NCBI RefSeq assembly: GCF_000699445.3
Contig: NC_067196.1
Span: forward strand, 45,909,806-45,973,805
DNA from: Schistosoma haematobium
Taxonomy: Eukaryota > Platyhelminthes > Trematoda > Strigeidida > Schistosomatidae
Direction: 5' to 3'
Length of the DNA stretch: 64,000 bases
Part shown: positions 44,477-55,946 of the stretch, piece by piece
Layout: every line of letters starts with the position of its first letter
Numbering within the stretch: position 1 is the first letter of the stretch
Position numbers and translations under genes: made by a program
The notes under the pieces: model-generated
What the model was told of the DNA's origin: nothing
Databases searched by the model: none
Seen by the model: only the letters and a program-made list of their open reading frames with translations

Positions 44477-47400
44477 TTACGTGCAGTAGTCGTTTAAATG
44501 TTCTGGAAATCTGACTCTTCTTCCAGAACGCGTCGTTTTAGGTTTATTTTCAGATACATTCGGAGTATCATCGCTAGTGTTGGTTGTCGTTTGAGGAATT
44601 ATGAGTGTAGGAGTCGTGTTGTGCGATTGTGCCGAAGGAAAATCGACGTGAATAGAATTTCCTTCTAAATACGCTGCTTTTAAGCGACCGATGCTGAGGC
44701 TATCGTTTGTTCCGTTCTTATCGACTGTATAGTATTTAGATTCACGTTGAAGAACTTTGAAGGGTCCTTCGTATGCTGATTCGAATGGTCGTCGATGCGA
44801 GTCTTGACGAACGAAAACGTGTGTACTATATCGTAAGTCAGGTTGAACGAAAACATCAGTTGATTGAGGTCGAGTGGAAGCAGGTTTAACTGAACGCATT
44901 GCGTTTGTAAGCCTGTTCGTGTAGGAGGTTAGATCCAATTTCATTAAAGAGGATGAAGGATCCACGAATTCTCCTGGAAGTCGAAGTGTCGTTCCACAAA
45001 CCAGTTGAGCCGCAGTGTATCCAATGTCAGCTTTCACTGCATTGCGGATACCTAGTAGGACGAGTGGAAGAGCGTCGGTCCACTGTGAAACGTTTGCAGC
45101 TGATAGTGAAGCTTTTAGTTGTCGGTGAAAACGTTCTACCAACCCGTTTGCTTGTGGATGGTAGGCGGTCGTTCGGAAGCGAGTGGTTCCTAAAAGTGTG
45201 GTCGAACGACGGAAAAGATCAGATTCAAACTGACGTCCGCGGCCTGTAGTGATGGTTGAAGGGCAACCGAAGTTTGCTACCCATCGTTCGACGAAGGTGC
45301 GGGCCACTGTTTCAGCAGTGATGTCCTTGATAGGTACTGCTTCTGGCCATCGAGTGAAACGGTCTACGCAGGTCAGGAGGTAAGAGTATCCATTTGAATC
45401 TAGTAAAGGTCCTACCAAATCCAGATGAACATGGTCGAAACGAGCATCGGGAGTTTTGAACGAGCCTAGGGGACATTTATTGTGTTTGACAACCTTAGAT
45501 TTTTGGCAGCTTACACAGGAGCGTGCCCACTCCCTCACGTCTTTATTCATTCCAGGCCAGCAAAACCGTTCTGCTATAAGCTTGATGGTTGCACGAACAC
45601 CTGGATGCGAAAGTTTGTGCAATGTATTGAAGACATTGCGTCGATAATGTTTCGGCACGATTGGGCGATCCCTACCTGTAGATGTGTCACAAAGTAAGGT
45701 TTCCTTACCTGTTCCCATCTGTTTGATGCGTAGTTTAAGTGTTGTGGACGATAACTCGTGCTGAAGATCACTGTCTTCTTTTTGAAGCTCGGCGAGTTTA
45801 AGAAGGTCGATTCCTTGGAAACTGTTCAAGGAAGTTATGCGAGATAAGGCGTCTGCAACTACATTGTTTGCTCCAGAGATGTGTTGAATGTCTGAAGTAA
45901 ACTGCGAAATGTAGTCCAGTTGTCGAGACTCACGGGGAGAGTACTTGTCAGAAGGAGAGCTTAACGAGAAAGTGAGCGGTTTATGGTCCGTGAAAAGAGT
46001 GAATTCACGGCCTTCGATATAGTGTTGGAAGTGCCGTACAGCACAATACATAGCTAGGAATTCTCTACCGAATGTGCTGTACCTAGATTCGGTGTCTAGC
46101 AACCTTCTAGAGAAAAATGCCAAGGGTTGCCAGGAGTTGTTAACACATTGTTGTAAGACTCCTCCGATTGCCGAGTCGGATGCGTCTACTGCGATACTAA
46201 TGGGTGCTTCGGTGTCCTGATGTGCGAGCATTGTTGCTCTAGCAATCAGTTCCTTAACTGTGGAGAATGCTTTTCGTGCGGTGTCGTCCAAATTAATGGA
46301 TTTCGCATTTCCACGAAGTTGGTCGGTCAGAGGTTTCATAAGTAATGCGCATTTCGGTATGAAACGTCTATAGAAACTTACGAGGCCGTTAAACGTGCGT
46401 AATTGCTTGGTGGTGGTCGGTTCTGGGTAATCCAGAATAGCCGCCACTTTGGTTCTAAGGGGTCGGATACCTTGAACGTTTACAGTAATGCCATGTTTTT
46501 GTAGTCGTTCGAAAACAAGATCCAGATGCTTGAGATGTGTTTCTCTGTCCGGACTTGCGATTAGACAGTCGTCAACATACGCATGTACGAAGTTGAGACC
46601 TCGAAAAACGTCGTCTATGAATCTTTGGAATGTTTGAGCAGCATTCCTTAGACCGAAAGGCATTCGCAAAAATTCATAGAGTCCGAAGGGAGTTATGATA
46701 GCTGTTTTCGGAATGTCGTCAGTAGCCATAAGGATTTGGTTATACGCTTTAACCAAGTCGATTTTCGAAAAAACAGTTGTACCTTTCAAGGTAGCTGTCA
46801 AATCGTGAGTGTGAGGCAACGGGTAACGATCGGGAATGGTTTTCGCGTTCAATCGCCGATAGTCACCAGCTGGACGCCAATCGTTGCTGTCCTTTTTAGG
46901 GACCATGTGCAACGGAGATGCATATGGGCTACTTGACGGTCGTATGATTCCTAAGTCTATCATATGGTCGAATTCGTTTTTCGCTAACCTTAGCTTTTCA
47001 GGAGCTAGTCGTCGTGCTTTAGAGAATACAGGTGGTCCTGTAGTCGTGATGTGATGTGTAGCATTGCTGGTTACACACGGTAGTTCCGGTTGAGTTTGTT
47101 GTATCCCAGGGTACTTATCGAGTAGTGGTTGATAGAGTGGGTCGATCATATGCTTAACTGTGACTGGGGATAATCTGCAAACAGAAAAGGAAGTTACGCA
47201 AACGGACAAATTAGTGTTCCCGTCTACTAGCCTCCGTTTGCGCGTGTCGATGATCAGATTGTGGTGTTGTAGAAGGTCCATACCAATAATTGGCATAGAA
47301 ACATCTGCAATAACGAAAATCCAGTGGATGGGTTTGCGTAAACCCACGTTAAGGTAAACGTACCTTTTGCCATACGTAGCGATCGGTTTTCCGTTTGCCG

Positions 47401-47503
47401 CCTGTAAGTTTAGAGCCGATTCCTGAAGCCGGTCGTTAGGATTTGCTGGGAGAACGCTAACTTCTGCGCCAGTGTCGACGAGGTAGCAAACTCTCGTTGT
47501 CAC
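44477..47503 (-). CDS. pol: Gypsy pol polyprotein, open but catalytically damaged
   Basis: About 1008 codons open (the counted start is a GTG; the frame continues upstream and overlaps gag, consistent with -1 frameshift expression). Protease [12 protein letters not shown] (residues 8-19). [15 protein letters not shown] (Asp 249), [20 protein letters not shown] (309-312). RNase H IAVDASD (440), REFLA (Glu 481), FTDHKPL (506). Integrase zinc segment HKLSHPGV...CVSCQK, then HLDLVGPL (Asp 695), TTGRGRQFE (Gly 754) and [11 protein letters not shown] (Glu 790). Residue 754 is exactly where the second Asp of the D,D(35)E triad belongs (35 residues before Glu 790); the codon is GGC where GAC is expected. 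At about residue 344 the frame jumps from VNVQ to GIRPL, losing about 20 codons with the Cys/FLGH primer-grip region that the relative at 32.7 kb still shows. The protein cannot be fully functional. Confidence 0.92.
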   Translation of the reverse strand: MTTRVCYLVDTGAEVSVLPANPNDRLQESALNLQAANGKPIATYGKRYVYLNVGLRKPIHWIFVIADVSMPIIGMDLLQHHNLIIDTRKRRLVDGNTNLSVCVTSFSVCRLSPVTVKHMIDPLYQPLLDKYPGIQQTQPELPCVTSNATHHITTTGPPVFSKARRLAPEKLRLAKNEFDHMIDLGIIRPSSSPYASPLHMVPKKDSNDWRPAGDYRRLNAKTIPDRYPLPHTHDLTATLKGTTVFSKIDLVKAYNQILMATDDIPKTAIITPFGLYEFLRMPFGLRNAAQTFQRFIDDVFRGLNFVHAYVDDCLIASPDRETHLKHLDLVFERLQKHGITVNVQGIRPLRTKVAAILDYPEPTTTKQLRTFNGLVSFYRRFIPKCALLMKPLTDQLRGNAKSINLDDTARKAFSTVKELIARATMLAHQDTEAPISIAVDASDSAIGGVLQQCVNNSWQPLAFFSRRLLDTESRYSTFGREFLAMYCAVRHFQHYIEGREFTLFTDHKPLTFSLSSPSDKYSPRESRQLDYISQFTSDIQHISGANNVVADALSRITSLNSFQGIDLLKLAELQKEDSDLQHELSSTTLKLRIKQMGTGKETLLCDTSTGRDRPIVPKHYRRNVFNTLHKLSHPGVRATIKLIAERFCWPGMNKDVREWARSCVSCQKSKVVKHNKCPLGSFKTPDARFDHVHLDLVGPLLDSNGYSYLLTCVDRFTRWPEAVPIKDITAETVARTFVERWVANFGCPSTITTGRGRQFESDLFRRSTTLLGTTRFRTTAYHPQANGLVERFHRQLKASLSAANVSQWTDALPLVLLGIRNAVKADIGYTAAQLVCGTTLRLPGEFVDPSSSLMKLDLTSYTNRLTNAMRSVKPASTRPQSTDVFVQPDLRYSTHVFVRQDSHRRPFESAYEGPFKVLQRESKYYTVDKNGTNDSLSIGRLKAAYLEGNSIHVDFPSAQSHNTTPTLIIPQTTTNTSDDTPNVSENKPKTTRSGRRVRFPEHLNDYCT

Positions 47504-47550
47504 ATCCGTGACGTATAACAGACGGCTATGTTCGCCGGCTACGGTTGCCG

Positions 47551-48380
47551 TTAACGCGTGCCGACTTGGAAGTTTCCCGAATTGTTTTTCGAATCAGTCG
47601 GTTTCGTGTTGGTAAAATTGCAGGGTTTTCTGCAATTTCTGGAAAACTTTCCATACTGGTTATGATACCAGCACCAGTCGGGGTTATCTGTCTCTCGTGG
47701 TCTAGAGACAGATCGCTTACGTGACATGCTTCTACGTGGTGTGCGCGATCTCTTACGGTCGGTACGAAGACTAAGATAACGCGTGAGTGTGTGACATAAT
47801 TCGGTTATATCGTTCTGAGTCGTTTGAGGTTTTTCTTTGACTGAAAATACCTCGGTAGTAGAAGGTTTCGTAATTTCTAAAATGCGGTCGGCTGATGCAG
47901 CTAGTTCGTCTAAGGCGTTGTTCTGAAACGAGACCAGAACTGCTTGCACCTGTTGGGGAAGTTTTGACAAGAATTGTTTGAATAGACCTTCGTCGAAAGT
48001 TCTTGGGCCTATTACCTCTCTCATCCGTTGCAACATGTCCGTCGCAGAACCGTGTTGCAGGTCGATATTGTTGAAGAGTTGATCTAACCTTTGTCGATCG
48101 GTTAGGTCTCCTCGTTTAAGAATCGAGCGTTTTAAGATTTCGTAAGGATCGGAAACATCACTAGTAAACATACTAGGTGTTATGTACTTGTTGAATTCGC
48201 GCGGTAGTGCCTTGACTACTGCAAGGAATTGTGCACGTGTGTCGATCACGCCGTGCTCGGAGAAGTCGGCTTCTGCGTAGCAAAACCAGGCTTCGATGTT
48301 GTCGGGCCAGAAAGGGATCAGTTGAAACGAAGGCGGGACAACGTCTTAAGCTTGAGTACTTTGGGTGTCTGTTCAGTCAT
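47551..48380 (-). pseudogene. gag: gag of the Gypsy element, one frame break near the start
   Basis: ATG at 48380. After about 12 codons the frame is lost (runs to TGA). The gag frame resumes around 48335 and stays open to the stop at 47551. It shows LIPFWPDNIEAWFCYAEADF, QRLDQLFNNIDLQHGSATDM, FKQFLSKLPQQVQAVLVSFQ, an Arg/Ser-rich basic region and WCWYHNQYGKFSRNCRKPC, a zinc-knuckle-like Cys/His segment for RNA binding. The break may be a one-base assembly error or a real mutation. Confidence 0.85.
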
Positions 48381-48534
48381 GATGAAGTATGATAATGAAC
48401 GAGGGGAAAATATATGCATATCCAAGAAAAAACACGAAAAAAATCACAATGTTTAAAAAAAAATAAAAAATAAGGCAATGATATATAAAAATCCCAAAAA
48501 GGAACAGACTCACAGTTGCAATCAGGTGTACCAG

Positions 48535-48552
48535 ATCACGTCGGTCTCACCA
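48535..48552 (-). promoter_or_regulatory. Putative primer-binding site
   Basis: On the minus strand TGGTGAGACCGACGTGAT begins 7 bases inside the 5' LTR. It has the TGG start of tRNA 3'-end complements and resembles the 3' end of tRNA-Trp, with mismatches. The 7-base offset is unusual. Confidence 0.5.
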
Positions 48553-48559
48553 ATGAAGA

Positions 48560-48873
48560 TGTCACAGGTATTCAGTGTTTGACAACGCTTCTACCAGTAA
48601 CACCTAATATATTTCGTTCCCACCCAGAGAAATCAAAAGACAGAGTCGAGGAGATCGGAAGAGTGTATTTGGCGATTACCAATATATCGGAATTCTCTGA
48701 TCTAATCTGGCTAGCGATTGCGGTTGATGTTGAGCACGGCGTTACTACACGTGATCTGGTGCGGATGCCTGACCGGGCGCCTTCAGCTAGATGAGTCCAC
48801 TAAAACATATGGTCAGCATCCAATGTCGAAAACTTACAGTGCTATTTATTTTGGGGATTTATTTACCGCTACA
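48560..48873 (-). repeat. 5' LTR (314 bp)
   Basis: Same sequence as 43681-43994, TG...CA ends. Confidence 0.95.
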
Positions 48874-49585
48874 ATTAATTGCCAACTAAGATCTCTAGTT
48901 TCCAGGGTCGAATTTGATTCCCCTTTCGTGTTTGCAATAATAGCGCCGGGGTAAATCCTAGTACTGATACTGCTTTACTTTTTAGATGAAAGGTCAGTAA
49001 TAAGTAACTTCGCTAGTCATTCGGGAGCTTAAGTATAAGTTTTTGTATTAGGATGAGAAATTTAGTTACCCTTGGTAGAATTTTCGAAGTGCCAGTCCAA
49101 CTATATAGCGTGTTGCGAACTTACTTTTATATGACTAGCTTGAAAAGTATTTCCATAAGTACTAATTGCCACAGTTCTCCCCCGGTCAGATCTGCAATAT
49201 TTTCAAGTTTTTTGAGAAAATAATTGTTTAAGTAAACTCATCAAGGTGCAATATCACATTGTTGGACCTTGAAGTAACATTCTCGTGTTGGGAGCTAATG
49301 CAAATTCTTCGCACAACTCTGAAAGCATATTGTGATTTTATTCTTTTACTGATGATTCTCAACATTTTTGGTTCACACACTTCTTGTTTAGTTTGATACC
49401 GTTATTACAATTATCTCCGCTTAACACAGGCGTTCTATAAATAAAAGCTATTTAATTCACAACCACTGATGTAAAATCAATATACGAGGGATTTAGTTCG
49501 ATTATAAGCGCAGTTGTAAATAATTATCACTTGTGTAACGTTTATGAACCTCAACTGCGCTTAGTTCCTGCTACATATGTTTCTA

Positions 49586-49628
49586 CTCTGTATATATACA
49601 GAGTATTACCTAAGTATACTTAGGTAAT
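49586..49628. repeat. Two adjacent perfect palindromes
   Basis: CTCTGTATATATACAGAG (49586-49603) and, one base later, a 24-bp perfect palindrome (49605-49628, centre AAGTATACTT). Both can extrude hairpins. Confidence 0.85.
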
Positions 49629-50377
49629 GTACTGTAGTATATTGCTTACTGTATCATATTGACGGGAAAGGCGTAACTCAAAGATGAAATGTTTTGTAAG
49701 GTTTCTGAAGAATGGAAAGTTAACCGTGCGAAGAATTCTCATTTCTAACTAACCCTGTCCTGTCTAAATAACTTTTTGGTGAACTGCAAGCACTTTTAGT
49801 GATTTAGAAAAGACTAGTGAAATCTAGTGTTTTTTATGACTTGGGGTGTGAGGTGGAATTCTTCTCCTATCCCTCTACCCTGGAATAAATCCATAATGGC
49901 AGACGAATTTCTAATTTCTTGATCTAAGATAGCATTATCAGTCAGTTTTTTCATTGAAGACTAAAACTGACTCAGCGTATAAACAATATACTTAGTGGTG
50001 GATGTTAACATCTGAATGCAGGGTCCAAATATCATGAAGTGGAAAACAATTTATGGTGACAATTGAATAATATATCCTACTTTGATGATTAGTCTTGCAA
50101 TTAAAGGCCTTAACAACTTATACTAGAGTTGTTACATAGACTCAAGGACTCGGCTGAGTTTTATTGACTTATGTAATTTAAGTCATAAGCCAGGTAACTA
50201 AGTAGTACTTTCGCTTTTAATATACCACTTGGGATCGCATTATATTGTTATGTTGCTTTGAGACATGTCTTTTTAAAGTGAACGACAGTGTGTCTCTATA
50301 TACTAAGATTGCAATAAGCAGTGTTGATGTTACCCTTTGGATGTCGAATGGAAAGTCCACTATGTATAAGCACTTAC

Positions 50378-50447
50378 CATGATTTGACTGTCTTTCCAAA
50401 AAGAACTGGGATAATATGCAGCATAAACATAAAAGTATGACAATCAT
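50378..50447 (-). CDS. Candidate signal-peptide exon, unassigned secreted protein
   Basis: ATG followed by MIVILLCLCCILSQFF, a strongly hydrophobic signal-peptide-like stretch, then LERQSNH and a consensus donor GTAAGT. The donor leaves one base. Short 5' exons carrying only a signal peptide are how schistosome micro-exon genes begin, but I found no downstream exon, so function is unknown. Confidence 0.25.
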
Positions 50448-50645
50448 CCTCCATTTCAATAGTTATTAGCTGACTAATCCCGGGACGGTCTAGGGAAAGC
50501 TGATTTATGCGTCATGAACTTCCTTTGTACCATCTTTGTGATGATCCATCTAAGGGATTTCAGAAAATCCTAAAACACAGAATCAAACCTTAACAAAATA
50601 AGATGTAGGAGTAAATATTTAACAGCTGTCAGGCCAGCAGTCGGT

Positions 50646-53010
50646 CAGCCGCAACGTAGGACCAGGCACACATATGCATCAGTCCAAGTTGCCATACCTC
50701 ATTAGCACAACAAAATGTACGCCGAATTCATAGAAGTAGTTGCTTCAATGGTAGTGACAAATATAAAAAATTGCATGTAAAGATATGGTACAGGATGAAA
50801 GAATTAATTGGTACAAAGAAAGGTATGAAGCAACTTTAATCTTATGGTTTAAGGGAAGACAGAGTGTATACACCTACGCCATTGTGATCGATCCTGAACC
50901 ATGTCACCCAGAGTCTCCAAACATTCGTTACGATAGTCACGCGGACCCCAACCAAGTAGTCTGCATCTACCAACATGGCTAAGACGAGGAGTTGGTGACT
51001 TCAAGCTCTGATGCCACGTTTTGGTTTGGCTGCCCCTAACTTTCTTCTAGCCGTCTCCAACATTAGTCAGCATTGTGCGCCGTGGTAATTGGTGGTTGGA
51101 CATGTGCAATACGTCACCCAACCATCTCAGTCGATGAAGATTCATAACCTCATCAACTGATTTACCATCATTCCCTAATACCCTGCGTCTAATCTGACTA
51201 TTACTTACCCAGTGATCCCAACAGACCCAAGTAATATTTCTAAGGCATCTGTAATCAAATACCTGTAGCTTACGAATATCTTCTGCTCTTAGTGGCCATG
51301 TTTTGCAGCCGTAAAGTAGAATAGAACGGACTGCCGCGCAGTATACTCGTCCTTTTATTGATAGACTGATATCTCGCCTTCGCCAAAGGTGACGTAAGTT
51401 GGCAAAAGCCAATCGAGCTTTTCGAATCCGTGCTGAGATTTCGTCCGATACCAACCCATTAGGGCTGATCAGACTTCCAAGTTAAGTAAAGTTGTCAACG
51501 CGTTCGACTACTTCACTCCCTATCCTTAGTTCGGGTGTTGACTCAGACCAGTCCTGAAGCAACAACTTGCATTTAGAGTGAGAGAAGTGCATTCCAAACA
51601 TTCTGGCATTGTTGCTCAGTGCTACCGAAAGACTCAGCATTTTATCAGCGTCTTCACCAAACAGGACTATGTCATCCGCGTATTCTAAGTCGATAAGTGG
51701 ACCTCCTGGAAGAAGATCAACACCCGAGAATTCAGTAGACGAGAATGTTATTTCCATCAATAAGTCTATGATGAAGTTAAACAAAAATGGAGAAAGTGGA
51801 CAGCCTTGACGGACACCACTTGAGGTTGCAAAAGCAGATGAAAGTTCGCCATAAGCTCTGACTCGACTAGTAGTGTTCGAGTAAAGAGCCTTCACAAGGT
51901 TTATGTACTTCTGTGGTGCACTTTTCGATGACAGACACTGCCACAGAATCTCGCGGTCTACCGAGTCAAATGCTGCTTTTAAATCAAGAAAGACCACCAT
52001 TGTCGGACGCCGATAAGTATGTCTGTGTTCTAGAACCTGACGAATGGTGAATATGTGGTCGATGCAGCCACGACCAGGTCTGAAGCCAGCTTGATTCTCT
52101 CGTGTTTGCGGTTCACGAGTCCTAGTTAAGCGTCTGATAATTATCGAGGCTAGTATTTTAGATACTATATTAGTTAAACTAATCCCTCTATGGTTGTCAC
52201 AGGATGATTTTGACCCTCTCTTATATATTGGGACGATAAGTGATTGTGACCAGTCAGATGGGATAACGTCTAACTCCCAGATCTTAGTTAAAATATTCGT
52301 CAACCTAGTCGCTAAACTTGGACCACCATCTTTAAAGACCTCTGGAGACAATCCATCTGCCCTTCCTCGTTTCAGATTAACTATAGCCTTTTGAACTTCT
52401 GCTAGAGTTGGGGAACCTATTTCAATGCTCCATTCACACTGTCTGGGAATGGAGGGTAGTTGTAGAGTAGCTGAAGGCCAGCTGAACTGTTCTCTGAAAT
52501 GTTCCGCCCATCGTTCTAAACGTCTGGACTGGGAGCAGATGAGTATCGTCTTTTTCCGAAATAGTCTGACTTACACTTGACTTATTAATTCCAGTTTCTT
52601 TTATTAGTCTGTAGAGCTGTCTTGTGTTCCCTATAGTCGCCGCCTTTTCCATCTCTTTTGCTTTCGTTGCCCACCACTGCTCACGGTCGTTCCTTAGACT
52701 TTTGGTTAACCTAGATCTAATTTGTTGTTGCTCTTCATCGTGTTCAGAGCCTGATGGGATGAGTTTACGAGAATCCATCAGTGCAATAGACCTTGAGGAA
52801 ATCCATTGGTTCTTTGTAACCCTGTGGTTTAAACCACTGATAGATGTCACTGTTGTTTCCACAGCTGTTTGTAAATCTTTCCAAGCGGCATCTGGGTCAG
52901 CCTCGTTGTTCTCGATGATTGTTGAGGCTAGTATTTTAGGTGCTATTTTAGTCAAACTAATCCCTCTATGATTACCACAGGATGATTTTGACCCCTTCTT
53001 TAATATTGGG
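50646..53010 (-). mobile_element. Family C non-LTR retrotransposon, 5'-truncated, copy 2
   Basis: As copy 1, but here RT is open from 52351 to 51482 (289 codons) through motif [14 protein letters not shown], motif [17 protein letters not shown] and motif C YADD. It then breaks before the C-terminal segment (51454-51047). It lacks the endonuclease and carries the same chimeric 5' end as copy 1. Confidence 0.87.
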
Positions 53011-53502
53011 GCAGATGGGATTCATGGGATGGATATTCAAAACACCAACTTTACTTACAGCTAAAATGTCAACAAATTTCATACCTTTCATTTTTTTCCA
53101 ATAAAACAAGAACAGTATAAATGAAATAGTAGGAATTTGTTCATTATGTGGATTCTTTTTAAAAGTTTGAAGTCTAAAACATCGATATCAATTTTTCGAA
53201 AAACGGTATGTGGACACTTTATTAATGTTCATACAAAAAGTATCAATAAAAACAATAATATAGAAATAGGAAAATTGAAGGTAAAAGATGTAAAAGCAGT
53301 TGAATGGGTCATTTGTTATACTGTTGAAACGGACAATAGTGACTATAAATAATACACCTTTACTAGGAAACGATTATGTATTGTTAAAACTACTAAAAAT
53401 AAGGTTATTGATAACTTAACGAGCACTAATCAAAATACGATAAATGCAGTGCATCTGTTAATGGTTTAAACTATTTTTTCTAGTTAGCCTTTTTGCTTCA
53501 TA
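53011..53502. other. Unassigned spacer inside the composite duplication, copy 2
   Basis: Same spacer as 22986-23479. A 71-codon frame (53137-53352) is open here. No family resemblance recognised. Confidence 0.45.
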
Positions 53503-55502
53503 TACACAAGGAGTTGCATTGATGCTATCCAAACAAACACAGAATGCACTTATAGGATGGGAATCTCATGGACCCAGGATCCTCAAAACCTTCTTCAAAA
53601 CAAAGAACGAAAGAATCACGATGAATGTTATCAAATGTTATACACCCGCCAATGATAACAATGACGACGATAAAGATCAGTTCTACGAGAGGCTTCAATC
53701 GATCATAGTGAAGGGCTCAGAAAAGGACCTGACCATACTGACGGAAGGCCTAAACGCCAAAGTTGGAATGGACAACACCAGGTACGGAAATATCATGGGA
53801 CGACATGGACTGAGAGAGAGAAACGAGAATGGTGAGAGATTTGCAAACCTATGTGCATTCAACAAATTGGTCATTGGTGGCACAAGGTTCTCGCAAAAAC
53901 GCATGCACAAAGCCACACGGATTTCACCGGGTCACACTACACAGAACCAAATCGACCATATCTGCACCAATAAAAAGTTAAGAAGGACGACGAAGGACGT
54001 GAGAACCAAGAAAGGAGCTGATATATCACCAGACCATCATTTGCTGGCCGCCAAGATGAAACCGAAACTCAAGAAGCACTGGACAGCGGAGTGGACAACA
54101 CTACAAAAGTTTAATACGACGTTTCTTCGGGATACCGACAGACTCAACAAATCCAAGATGTCCCTCAGCAATAGGTTCCAAGCCTTTCACGGTCTAATTA
54201 ATGGAGAGGGGACTACCATAGCGAACAGCTGGAAGGGGGTCAAGGAGGCAGCCACTTCAAAATGTCATGAGGTTCTGGGCCACAAGAAGCACCATCACAG
54301 GTAATGGATCACAGTTAATACACTGGATAAGATTCAAGAAAGGAGGAACAAGAAAGCAGCAATCAATATCAGCCGAACAAGAGCAGAGAAAGCCAAGTCA
54401 CAAGCTGAATACACAAAAGGAAACAAGCAAGTAAAGAGAAGCATCAGAGCCGACAAACGTAAATATATGGAGGATTTAGCAATGACGGCGGAAAAGGGTG
54501 CAAGAGAAGGAAACATGAGACGATTGTATGACACAACAATGAAACTCGCTGGAAATTATCGTAAACCAGAACGACCAGTGAAAAGCAGGGAAGGTAATAT
54601 AATCACCAACATTGAAGAACAGTGAAACACGTGAGTAGAGCACTTTAAGGAACACTTGAGTCGACCAGCCCCACTGAACCCGCCCAACATCGATGCAACA
54701 CCTACGGACTCCCCAATCAATGTTGCCCCACCAACAATTGAAACCAACATGACGATCAGACAAATCGAGAACGGAAAAGTAGCGGTACCAGACAGACGTG
54801 GCAGTAACTGCAAGTATGCTTCACGTTCTGTTCAACAAGATTTGGGAGGAAGAACAAGTGTCGATGGACTGGAAAGAAGGGCACCTTATCAAGATGCCAA
54901 CGGAAGGAAATCTGTACAAGTGTGAAAACTACAGAGGCATCACACTACTGTCAGTACCAGGAAAGGTTTCTAACAGGGTGTTGCTAAACCAAATGAAAGA
55001 CTCAGTAGACACCCAACTTCGAGATCGACAGGCTGGATTTCGTACGGATCGATCGTGCACAGACCAAATCGTGACACTACTGATCATCGTTGAGTCAGGC
55101 AAGGTTGCTTACTCTCACCCTTCCTCTTTCTCCTGGTGATCGACTGGATTATGAAGACGTCAACATGTAGGGGAAGCATGGGATATAGTGAACAACTAGG
55201 ATACAGCTGGACTGTTTAGACTTCGAAGATGGTCTGGCTCTTATATCGCACACTCAACAAAAAAAACAGGAGGACACGACCAGTGCAACAGCAGTAGGTC
55301 TCAACATACACAAAGGGAAAAGCAAGATTCTCCGATACAACACAGCATGCAACAATCGAATCACACTTGACGGAGAAGCTTTGGAAGATGTAAAAACCTT
55401 TACATATTTGGGCAGCATCATTGATGAACAGGGTGGATCTGATGCAGATGTGAAGGCGCGGATCGGCAAAGCAAGAGCACCATATCTACAACTGAAGAAC
55501 AT
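53503..55502 (+). mobile_element. Family A fragment, copy 2, truncated at both ends
   Basis: Same 5' truncation, stops and RT motif A deletion as copy 1. Ends at CTACAACTGAAGAACATCTAG, after which the sequence is unrelated to family A. The last 30 bp differ from copy 1 in several bases. Confidence 0.88.
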
Positions 55503-55946
55503 CTAGAGCTGAGATTTCTAGTTCTTACAGGCTAACTATATGGCACTTAGCTAAGTATGTATATTGTTATTTGGTAATTGAAAGCCTAAAAAAATAAAAC
55601 ATTTGAGCGACTTTATTCATGAAGAAAATGGGATGTTCAGTGTATACTTTTTCTCACCTCTATCGTGTAGAGGGAATCATTGTTATTCTGTAAATCTATT
55701 TATCATAATATACGTTCTATGTTATGCTTTTTTCTAGTTCTTTGCTACCTGGTTTATCTTATTCAGTCTCATTCTTCAATAATCTTTCACCACTCTTAGT
55801 ATGAACCGAAAAAATTGTAGTCGATTCAGATATGAATCAGATTTTATGTCTGTGATTATCAACTGACTATAGTTTTACTCAGTAATCGTGTAATAGTCTG
55901 ACACAGTGTATCTTGCCCAATTAATAGCTGTATTTTCCTCTTTTAG
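55503..55946. other. Upstream of, or intron before, the glucuronosyltransferase exon
   Basis: AT-rich. The missing 5' exon with the initiator Met could lie here or further upstream beyond the duplicated block; I could not identify it. Confidence 0.4.

Larger units (their letters stand above)
43681..48873 (-). mobile_element. Gypsy-type LTR retrotransposon with identical LTRs
   Basis: 5.2 kb on the minus strand: 5' LTR 48560-48873, primer-binding region, gag, pol (PR-RT-RNase H-integrase order, as in Gypsy), polypurine tract, 3' LTR 43681-43994. The two 314-bp LTRs read the same throughout as far as I checked, so insertion is recent. The flanks do not show a target duplication (GATGA on the left, ATTAA on the right). 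Coding is open over long distances but carries disabling changes in gag, RT and integrase. Confidence 0.94.
48874..50645. other. Mostly unique DNA with two adjacent perfect palindromes
   Basis: No recognised repeat or gene over 1.8 kb apart from the palindromes at 49586-49628 and a signal-peptide-like exon at 50378-50447. Confidence 0.45.
50646..55502. repeat. 4.85-kb composite duplication, copy 2
   Basis: Copy of 20623-25480. Differences noticed include single-base changes (for example near 51303, 52110, 52420 and 52480) and A-run length changes. The left border is the 3' terminus of family C. The right border cuts the family A part about 0.5 kb before its natural end. Confidence 0.9.

Noticed and set aside
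45242..45244. Integrase D-to-G change as a mere alignment slip
   Set aside because: Rejected as an artefact of reading: the flanking TT-GRGRQF and the exact 35-residue spacing to the Glu fix the position, so the change is reported as real in the printed sequence.
44953..45249. 98-codon plus-strand frame inside the Gypsy element
   Set aside because: Shadow of the integrase coding region on the other strand; no family resemblance.
53137..53352. 71-codon frame in the spacer of composite copy 2
   Set aside because: Starts and ends without splice or promoter context, is broken in copy 1, and matches nothing known; left as unassigned spacer.
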